NCBI GenBank assembly: GCA_900321775.1
Contig: ONXE01000208.1
Coordinates: 1-5,313 of the forward strand
DNA length: 5,313 nucleotides
Source of the DNA: an uncultured Bacteroidales bacterium
GTDB lineage: Bacteria > Bacteroidota > Bacteroidia > Bacteroidales > Paludibacteraceae
Direction of reading: 5' to 3'
Position numbers and translations under genes: made by a program. A model generated the notes under the pieces. It did no database searches. It had not been told where the DNA came from and saw only the letters and a program-made list of their open reading frames with translations. Below are positions 1 through 4,873 of the stretch, piece after piece. Each line of letters starts with the position of its first letter. Position 1 is the stretch's first letter.

Positions 1-134
1 ACGGTACTATCGAGGAACCGGTTATCCTGATGCCTCTCGACGAACAACAGCCGCAGAAGATCATGGAGGACGGTCAGTTCTACATCCTCATGCCCGATGG
101 CACCCGCTACTCCGCCACCGGCAAACAGATGTAG
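1..134 (+). CDS. 3' end of an unidentified, probably exported protein
   Basis: An open frame enters from the left edge (first full codon at base 3) and ends in TAG at 132-134, leaving 43 residues. The tail contains KIMEDGQFYILMPDGTRYSA followed by TGKQM and the stop. The pattern K-x-hydrophobic-x-[D/N]-G-x-x-Y-I, then DGxxY, then a final G-K/Q segment, resembles the short C-terminal tail I associate with many secreted or cell-surface Bacteroidales/Prevotella proteins, possibly a sorting or strand-completing element. That link is from memory of the family, not from a search. The main domain lies outside the window, so no function can be given. Reading frame and stop are clear, and a terminator follows, so this gene probably ends its own transcription unit. 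Confidence 0.75.
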   Translation, partial: GTIEEPVILMPLDEQQPQKIMEDGQFYILMPDGTRYSATGKQM

Positions 135-146
135 GCTGAGACCAGA

Positions 147-179
147 ACCATAAGATGACCATAAGATAACCATAAGATG
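147..179. repeat. Three tandem 11-bp repeats (ACCATAAGATR)
   Basis: Three exact-length units lie head to tail at 147-157, 158-168 and 169-179: ACCATAAGATG, ACCATAAGATA, ACCATAAGATG. Only the last base varies. They begin 12 bp after the stop of the upstream gene and end just before the terminator stem. The same 11-mer family appears, again in three copies, at 4419-4451. The period is about one helical turn. Function unknown. Confidence 0.9.
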
Positions 180-181
180 AA

Positions 182-218
182 GCAGACGCCTCGCAACAAG
201 GGGCGTTTGCTTTTTTTT
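182..218 (+). terminator. Rho-independent terminator after the upstream gene
   Basis: GCAGACGCC (182-190) pairs with GGCGTTTGC (202-210) over 9 bp, with one G-T wobble, around an 11-base loop. Eight T residues follow at 211-218. This is a standard intrinsic terminator 48 bp after the upstream stop codon. It separates that gene from tyrS. Confidence 0.85.
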
Positions 219-238
219 GCATTTTTTTTGGCAAAAAG

Positions 239-270
239 TTTGGCCATGTCAAAAAAAAGCAGTATCTTTG
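239..270 (+). promoter_or_regulatory. Bacteroidota-type promoter for tyrS
   Basis: TTTG at 239-242 and TATCTTTG at 263-270 match the Bacteroidota primary sigma-factor consensus (TTTG, then TAnnTTTG) with a 20-bp spacer. The -7 box lies 32 bp before the tyrS ATG, which gives a leader of roughly 25 bases. An AAGGA at 289-293 is a weak ribosome-binding site. The position directly after the terminator supports this as the start of a new transcription unit. Confidence 0.75.
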
Positions 271-302
271 CAGGCGATTTTGTAAATTAAGGAATACTAT
301 AT

Positions 303-1537
303 ATGAAGAACTTTGTAGAAGAACTACGTTGGAGAGGCATGCTCCATGACATCATGCCGGGGACAGAAGAGCAGTTGCAGAAAGAGATGACAGCGGCCTA
401 CGTGGGCATCGACCCCACGGCCGACAGCCTGCATATAGGTCACTTGTGCGGCATCATGATGCTGCGCCATTTCCAGCGCTGCGGACACAAGAGCGTAATC
501 TGCTGACCGAAGAGACCCTGCGTCATAACGTGCAGTGCATCCAGGCACAGTTGGAGCATTTCCTCGACTTCCACTCCGACGCGCCTAATGCAGCCGAACT
601 GGTGAACAACTACGATTGGATGAAGGATTACACTTTCCTCGATTTTGCGCGTAACGTGGGCAAACTGATCACCGTCAACTACATGATGGCCAAGGACAGC
701 GTGAAGAAACGCTTCAACGGCGAGTTCTCGCAGGGTATGTCCTTCACCGAGTTTACGTATCAGTTGCTCCAGGGTTACGACTATGTTTATCTCAATCAGC
801 ATAAGAACGTGAAGCTGCAGATGGGCGGTTCGGATCAATGGGGAAACATCACCACGGGAACCGAACTCATCAAGAAAATGACAGGCGGCGACGCATTTGC
901 GCTGACGTGTCCGCTAATCACGAAGGCCGATGGCGGCAAATTCGGAAAGACCGAGAGTGGCAATGTCTGGCTCAGCAAAGACTACACCAGCCCCTATAAG
1001 TTCTACCAGTTCTGGTTGAACGTAAGCGACGCCGATGCCGAGCGATACATCAAGATTTTCACGGCCCTGGAGCGCGACGAGATTGAGAGCCTCATTGCGC
1101 AACATCAGGAAGCACCGCACCTGCGTATTCTGCAAAAACGTCTCGCTGAGGAGGTAACCGTAATGGTTCACAGCCGCGAGGACTACGATGCTGCCGTTGA
1201 AGCCAGCAACATCCTCTTTGGCAACGCCACGGCCGACGCCCTCAGAAAACTGGACGAGCAGACCCTGCTTCAGGTCTTCGAAGGCGTGCCCCAGTTCACA
1301 ATCAGCAAAGCTGAACTGGAGGCTGGCATTGCCCCGCTCGACCTGCTGGCCGTCAATACCCAAATCTTCCCCTCCAAGGGCGAAGCACGCAAGATGATTC
1401 AGGCTAACGGCTTCTCCATGAACAAAGAGAAACTGACCGACCCCAACACGCCAATCGACGCTAAAGCCCTGATTGACGGTAAGTACATCATCTTCCAGAA
1501 AGGCAAGAAGAACTACTTCCTCGTCGTGGCCGAGTAA
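303..1537 (+). pseudogene. tyrS: Tyrosyl-tRNA synthetase, disrupted by an internal deletion and frameshift
   Basis: TyrS is a cytoplasmic class I enzyme that activates tyrosine with ATP and charges tRNA-Tyr. The 5' part (303-506) reads MKNFVEELRWRG onward, with YVGIDPTADSLHIGH containing the HIGH motif at residues 44-47. It stops at TGA 504-506, just after HFQRCGHK. The frame resumes one base off with ERNLLTEETLRHN from about 491. It then carries VNYMMAKDS, GGSDQWGN, the KFGKT form of the KMSKS loop (938-952), and a C-terminal S4-like RNA-binding region ending in GKKNYFLVVAE at TAA 1535-1537. Related proteins have about 20 residues between HK and ER, of the form PLALIGGATGMIGDPSGKSA. Here that block plus one base (about 61 bp) is gone, with it the equivalents of Geobacillus TyrRS Asp78 and Lys82. 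Restoring 61 bp gives 1296 bp, or 431 residues, close to the expected length (about 430). The ATG at 446 opens a long frame but its first 15 codons are out of the true frame. No other damage is visible. Confidence 0.9.
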
Positions 1538-1591
1538 ACTCGATATAACGTCATGTCGCTATGTCCGAATAACGAAAATTAACTATTTGGG

Positions 1592-3037
1592 ATGAAAGCA
1601 AAAACGCATTTTCTTCGTGTTCTACGCATTGTGCTGGCTGGCGTAATGCTGGTAGGAATGACGTGGCTGTTTGTGGACACGACGGGGCTTGCGGCGCAGT
1701 ATGTGGGCTGGATGGCGAAAGTGCAGTTTTTGCCGGCTGTCCTACGTTTGTTTGTGGCTGCCTCGCTGGTGATACTTATTGTCGTTGCACTTACGCTGCT
1801 TCTGACCAGGCTCTTCGGCCGCATCTATTGTTCTGTCATCTGCCCGCTTGGTATCATGCAGGACGTGTTTACTTGGATTGGCGGACAGAAATGGCTGAAG
1901 AAAATATGGCGCCACTTGGGACACAACCGTTGGCATTACGAGCAGGGCCACCGGAAACTGAGGGTCGGCATCTTCACAGCGTTTGTAATCTTGTTGCTGC
2001 TGTGGCATCCCATAGCCTCACTGATTGAACCGTATTCGCTCTTCGGACGTATCGTCCATAGCCTCACTTTCTCAGGCAACGAGGCAGGATTCCTGCTGAT
2101 TTCTTCGTTGCTGCTGTTCGTCGGCATAGGCGTATGGGCTTTTGTGGACGGGCGAGAGTGGTGTAACACCATCTGCCCCGTGGGCACCATCTTGAGTGCT
2201 GTGTCCAAGCATAGCCTCTTCCGCATCAACATCGATACCGCGAAATGTACGGGATGTCGGGCATGCGAACGCAAATGTAAGGCCAAATGTATCGACGCAC
2301 AGAATCACACCGTGGACACCTCCCGATGTGTGGATTGTTTCGATTGCCTGGATAAGTGCCAGACAGGAGCGCTGACTTATGGAAAGCCCCAATCCCCATC
2401 TCATAAACAGACAGCCCCGACAGACACATCCCGACGCACATTCCTCGGCATGCTGGGAGTGTTGGCTGCAACGGGAGTGGCAGAGGCTAAACCCAAGACC
2501 GATGGAGGCCTGGCAATCATCGAAAACAAGCAGGTCCCCAATCGCCAAGTGCCTCTCAAACCTGCCGGAAGTCAGAGTATCAGGCGTTTCTCACAGTTAT
2601 GTACCTCATGCCAATTGTGCGTAACCGCTTGTCCCGAGCACGTGCTTCGTCCCGGTACCGACTTGCAGACGTTGCTCCAGCCGGAGATGCAGTTCGACAA
2701 AGGCTATTGCCTCACGGGCTGTACACGTTGTGCGGACATCTGCCCCACCGGCGCTATTCTGTCTATCACCAAAGAGGAGAAAACCTCCTACCAAATCGGA
2801 CACGCTGTGTGGATTCGCCAAAACTGTGTGGTGGAAACCGATGGAGTCAGTTGCGGTAACTGCGCACGCCATTGCCCCACAGGAGCTATCCTCATGGTGC
2901 AGAACGAACAGGGAAGGCTCATCCCTACTGTGGATACCGAGAAATGTATCGGCTGCGGTCATTGCGAGTACGTCTGCCCCAGTCGCCCGTTCTCGGCTAT
3001 TTATGTAGAAGGTCACGAACAACACAGGAGGATTTGA
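1592..3037 (+). CDS. NapH-NapG-like fused membrane polyferredoxin with internal Tat signal (six 4Fe-4S sites)
   Basis: A 481-residue Fe-S membrane protein, probably passing electrons from quinol to the periplasm. Residues 1-200 resemble NapH: four hydrophobic helices at about 9-29, 47-74, 124-139 and 164-184, with CxxxCP motifs at C80/C84 and C191/C195. Two ferredoxin motifs follow: C219-C222-C225-C229 and C246-C249-C252-C256. Next comes an internal twin-arginine signal, SRRTFL (280-285), with a hydrophobic stretch ending in an AEA (297-299) resembling a signal-peptidase site. After it lie four more cluster motifs as in NapG: C337/340/343/347, C373/377/380/384, C421/424/428 with C412 as a likely partner, and C452/455/458/462. 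With the N-terminus inside, all early cysteines and the RR pair fall on the cytoplasmic side and the last four clusters outside. The start follows tyrS by 54 bp with no ribosome-binding site or clear promoter, so it may be read through from tyrS. The stop lies one base before the next ATG. It could also be named a NosR/YccM-type protein; a link to nitrate reduction is not shown, since no napA or napB is present. Confidence 0.85.
   Translation: MKAKTHFLRVLRIVLAGVMLVGMTWLFVDTTGLAAQYVGWMAKVQFLPAVLRLFVAASLVILIVVALTLLLTRLFGRIYCSVICPLGIMQDVFTWIGGQKWLKKIWRHLGHNRWHYEQGHRKLRVGIFTAFVILLLLWHPIASLIEPYSLFGRIVHSLTFSGNEAGFLLISSLLLFVGIGVWAFVDGREWCNTICPVGTILSAVSKHSLFRINIDTAKCTGCRACERKCKAKCIDAQNHTVDTSRCVDCFDCLDKCQTGALTYGKPQSPSHKQTAPTDTSRRTFLGMLGVLAATGVAEAKPKTDGGLAIIENKQVPNRQVPLKPAGSQSIRRFSQLCTSCQLCVTACPEHVLRPGTDLQTLLQPEMQFDKGYCLTGCTRCADICPTGAILSITKEEKTSYQIGHAVWIRQNCVVETDGVSCGNCARHCPTGAILMVQNEQGRLIPTVDTEKCIGCGHCEYVCPSRPFSAIYVEGHEQHRRI
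2429..2488 (+). other. Internal twin-arginine signal with possible AxA cleavage site
   Basis: Codons 280-299 of the polyferredoxin encode SRRTFLGMLGVLAATGVAEA. It has the Tat consensus S-R-R-x-F-L, a weakly hydrophobic core and a terminal A-E-A. It sits between a two-cluster cytoplasmic module and a four-cluster module, so it would act as the last membrane segment or as a cleavable internal signal. The motif is seen directly; use by Tat is inferred, supported by tatA and tatC downstream. Confidence 0.7.
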
Positions 3038-3056
3038 TATGGGAGGATTTGATATG
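3027..3056 (+). repeat. Perfect 15-bp tandem duplication carrying Shine-Dalgarno plus ATG
   Basis: GGAGGATTTGATATG occurs twice in a row, at 3027-3041 and 3042-3056. Each copy holds a strong GGAGG site, a 7-base spacer and an ATG, giving two in-frame starts for the reductase (3039 and 3054). The first copy also contains the TGA stop of the upstream gene (3035-3037). Because 15 is a multiple of three, the extra copy only adds five codons (GGFDM). Strong GGAGG sites are rare in this phylum and none is seen before the other genes here. Confidence 0.9.
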
Positions 3057-4415
3057 GATAGACGACAATTCTTAGGCACCCTCGGCGCAGCTGCTGTTGT
3101 GACAAGCTGCGGAAAAAAGACTCCTATCAGCCCGGTAGGCCCCAATAGCCCGATTAGCGATTCCGCTACGATGGAGTACCGCTCCGGCGTACATGGTGAG
3201 CAAGTCAGTCTCCTGGGCTACGGCTGCATGCGCTGGCCGACTGTCCCGGGGAATAGCGCCCCCGGCGAAAACAATATCGACCAGGAGGCGGTGAATGAAC
3301 TCATCGACTATGCCATCGCGCACGGAGTGAATTATTTCGACTCGTCTCCTGCTTATTGCCGGGGTTTTTCTGAGGAAGTAACAGGTATTGCCCTCGCGCG
3401 CTACGCCCGCGAACATTATTATATTGCTACTAAGCTGTCCAATTTCGACCCGTCTACCTGGAGTTTTGAGGCCTCCAAATCGATGTACAAACGGTCTCTG
3501 AAGTTGTTCCATACCGACTATCTGGACTTCTATCTGTTGCATGGTATAGGCATGGGAGGCATGGAGAACCTGCGCGGACGATACTTGGATAACGGCATCT
3601 TGGATTATCTGCTGGAGGAAAGAGCGGCCGGACATATACGCAACCTGGGCTTCTCCTACCATGGAGATATAACCTGCTTCGACTATCTGCTCTCGCAACA
3701 TGACAAATACCACTGGGACTTCGTCCAGATTCAGATGAACTATGTGGATATGTTCTACGCCAAGCAGATCAACAAACGCAATACCAATGCCACTTATCTC
3801 TACGGCGAGTTGGAGAAACGCGGCATTCCCGCAGTTATCATGGAGCCGTTGTTGGGCGGACGTCTGGCTTCGCTCACGCCCCATGAAAACGAGCAACTCA
3901 AAGCGCGCGAACCTGAGCGCTCCATTGCCTCGTGGGCTTTCCGTTTTTGCGGCAGCTTCCCGAACGTACTGACTGTCTTGAGCGGCATGACGTACATGGA
4001 ACACTTGCAGGACAACCTGAGCAGTTTTGCGCCCTTCCAAAGTCTGCGTGACGACGAACTGCAACTGCTCTACGACATTGCCCACGAGTATGTCAACTTC
4101 CCCCTTGTGCCTTGTACCGCTTGCCAGTATTGTATGCCCTGTCCATACGGACTGGATATCCCCGGCACCTTTAGCCATTACAACAAGATGCTCAATGAGG
4201 GCAAGGTAAACGACAACCCCGACTCAAAGGAATACCAGCGTCTGCGTAGGTCGTACCTCAAGAGTTACGCCGAGGCTGTGGTGCGCGAACGACAGGCAGA
4301 TCACTGCATAGGCTGCGGTCAGTGCCTCGAGCATTGTCCCCAACACATCGACATCCCCGCACAAATGCAGCGCATAGACCAGTTCGTCGAATCGCTTCGC
4401 AACAACGTTCTATAG
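3039..4415 (+). CDS. Tat-exported lipoprotein aldo/keto reductase with C-terminal 4Fe-4S domain
   Basis: A 458-residue protein predicted to be exported folded and anchored by a lipid. The N-terminus has DRRQFLG (RR at 8-9), a hydrophobic stretch and a lipobox VTSC with C24 as the lipidation site. Residues from about 45 to 330 form an aldo/keto reductase barrel. The family's catalytic tetrad is complete: D101 and Y106 (FDSSPAY), K132 (IATKL) and H168 (FYLLHGIG). The GMTYMEHLQDNL segment (317-328) matches the end of the usual NADP-binding region. The C-terminus has two cysteine sets, C359/362/365/368 (spacing 2-2-2) and C423/426/429/433 (CxxCxxCxxxCP), for probable 4Fe-4S clusters. The start at 3054 (MDRRQFL) is equally possible because of the duplicated start module. 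The gene begins one base after the polyferredoxin stop, so the two are almost surely co-transcribed and probably coupled in translation. Substrate unknown. How a nicotinamide enzyme works outside the cytoplasm is open: prebound cofactor or electron supply through its Fe-S clusters are the likely answers. Confidence 0.88.
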   Translation: MGGFDMDRRQFLGTLGAAAVVTSCGKKTPISPVGPNSPISDSATMEYRSGVHGEQVSLLGYGCMRWPTVPGNSAPGENNIDQEAVNELIDYAIAHGVNYFDSSPAYCRGFSEEVTGIALARYAREHYYIATKLSNFDPSTWSFEASKSMYKRSLKLFHTDYLDFYLLHGIGMGGMENLRGRYLDNGILDYLLEERAAGHIRNLGFSYHGDITCFDYLLSQHDKYHWDFVQIQMNYVDMFYAKQINKRNTNATYLYGELEKRGIPAVIMEPLLGGRLASLTPHENEQLKAREPERSIASWAFRFCGSFPNVLTVLSGMTYMEHLQDNLSSFAPFQSLRDDELQLLYDIAHEYVNFPLVPCTACQYCMPCPYGLDIPGTFSHYNKMLNEGKVNDNPDSKEYQRLRRSYLKSYAEAVVRERQADHCIGCGQCLEHCPQHIDIPAQMQRIDQFVESLRNNVL

Positions 4416-4418
4416 GCA

Positions 4419-4451
4419 ACCATAACATAACCATAAGATAACCATAACATA
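4419..4451. repeat. Three tandem 11-bp repeats (ACCATAASATA)
   Basis: Units at 4419-4429, 4430-4440 and 4441-4451 read ACCATAACATA, ACCATAAGATA and ACCATAACATA. They fill most of the 43-bp gap between the reductase stop and tatA, ending 7 bp before the tatA ATG. The middle unit is identical to the middle unit of the array at 147-179, over 4 kb away. No ribosome-binding site or terminator is seen in the gap. Confidence 0.9.
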
Positions 4452-4458
4452 ATCGAAT

Positions 4459-4665
4459 ATGCCTGCAACTATCTATTTAATGCTCGGCACGTGGGAAATC
4501 ATCGCCATCGTAGCCGTTATCCTGCTCCTCTTCGGAGGCGCCAAAATACCTGAACTTATGCGTGGTTTGGGCAAAGGTGTTAAGGAGTTTAAGAAAGCCC
4601 AAAAGGATGTAGAGGACGCCGTTAACGAAGAACCCGAGGCTCCGAAGGAGGAGAAAAAGGACTAA
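4459..4665 (+). CDS. tatA: Sec-independent protein translocase subunit TatA
   Basis: TatA oligomerises at the membrane to form the passage for folded, signal-bearing proteins recruited by TatC. This 68-residue protein has the standard layout: a short N-terminus, one membrane helix at about 12-24, the FGG hinge (25-27), an amphipathic helix KIPELMRGLGKGVKEFKK (29-46), and an acidic and lysine-rich tail. E13 in GTWEIIAI falls at the position of the polar residue near the start of the helix (Gln8 in E. coli TatA, Glu8 in TatB). No tatB is present, so this may be a TatA that does both jobs, as in other TatA-TatC systems. Met8 (ATG at 4480) is an alternative start giving 61 residues. It is placed after two predicted Tat substrates and before tatC, consistent with one operon. 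Confidence 0.93.
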   Translation: MPATIYLMLGTWEIIAIVAVILLLFGGAKIPELMRGLGKGVKEFKKAQKDVEDAVNEEPEAPKEEKKD

Positions 4666-4673
4666 ACTTTTAT

Positions 4674-4702
4674 TGACGATTGGACAAGTGACGATTGGAC
4701 AA
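4674..4702. repeat. 14-bp direct repeat pair
   Basis: TGACGATTGGACAA occurs at 4674-4687 and again at 4689-4702, separated by one base. The first copy overlaps the left arm of the inverted repeat. Both copies can pair with the matching sequence at 4854-4865, so two alternative folds are possible. Confidence 0.88.
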
Positions 4703-4710
4703 TTCTTTAC

Positions 4711-4750
4711 CCACAAGGGGTACCGCCCTATGGGCTATCACTTCGTGTGG
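4711..4750. other. GC-rich segment with nested small stems
   Basis: CCACA (4711-4715) can pair with TGTGG (4746-4750). Between them lie GCCC-TAT-GGGC (4725-4735) and CAC-TTC-GTG (4739-4747, competing with the outer stem). It contrasts sharply with the AT-rich repeats on both sides and has no T-run, so it is not an intrinsic terminator. Function unknown; the stems are short. Confidence 0.35.
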
Positions 4751-4791
4751 ATTTACAATTGGTTTAATTGTTCAATTGCTCAATAGGACAA

Positions 4792-4870
4792 TAAATCGTC
4801 AAATCGTAAATCGTTCAATCGTCAATCTCTCAATAAATTGTAAATCGTAAATCGTCCAATCGTCAATAGA
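4792..4870. repeat. Array of 7-8-bp repeats (TAAATCG / TCAATCG family)
   Basis: Units include TAAATCG at 4792, 4807, 4841 and 4848, TCAAATCG at 4799, TTCAATCG at 4814 and TCCAATCG at 4855, with degenerate units between. Two 21-bp stretches, 4806-4826 and 4847-4867, are identical except for one base and lie 41 bp apart. The array ends just before the tatC start and leaves no ribosome-binding site there. Confidence 0.85.
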
Positions 4871-4873
4871 CAT

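Larger units (their letters stand above)
4671..4868. repeat. 198-bp intergenic block bounded by 15-bp perfect inverted repeats
   Basis: TATTGACGATTGGAC (4671-4685) is the exact reverse complement of GTCCAATCGTCAATA (4854-4868). The block fills nearly all of the 208-bp gap, starting 5 bp after the tatA stop and ending 5 bp before the tatC ATG. A second inverted pair is nested inside: GATTTACAATT (4750-4760) against AATTGTAAATC (4836-4846). No target-site duplication is evident and there is no room for a gene. It may be a short palindromic repeat element, a mobile-element remnant or a folded mRNA spacer. Confidence 0.7.

Noticed and set aside
209..260. GCTTTTTTTT and AAAAAAAAGC as an inverted repeat
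   Set aside because: Homopolymer runs pair by chance; the left run is the terminator U-tract and the right run lies in the promoter spacer.
446..490. ATG at 446 as the start of a 363-residue protein
   Set aside because: Its first 15 codons are an out-of-frame reading of the TyrS HIGH-motif region; real TyrS sequence in this frame begins only at about 491.
486..506. Programmed frameshift or translational bypass in tyrS
   Set aside because: Recoding could shift frame but could not supply the roughly 20 missing catalytic-site residues.
1538..1591. Promoter in the tyrS-polyferredoxin gap
   Set aside because: CTATTTG at about 1583-1589 does not fit TAnnTTTG and has no matching upstream TTTG; read-through from tyrS is simpler.
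3072..4178. Long minus-strand open frame (368 codons) opposite the reductase
   Set aside because: It lies wholly within a well-supported gene on the other strand, has no recognisable motif, and is explained by codon use of that gene. Other antisense frames over tyrS and the polyferredoxin are rejected for the same reason.
4725..4735. GCCC-TAT-GGGC as a terminator after tatA
   Set aside because: The stem is only 4 bp and no T-run follows.
4792..4870. CRISPR array in the tatA-tatC gap
   Set aside because: Units are 7-8 bp with no unique spacers, far too short for CRISPR repeats, and no cas genes are present.
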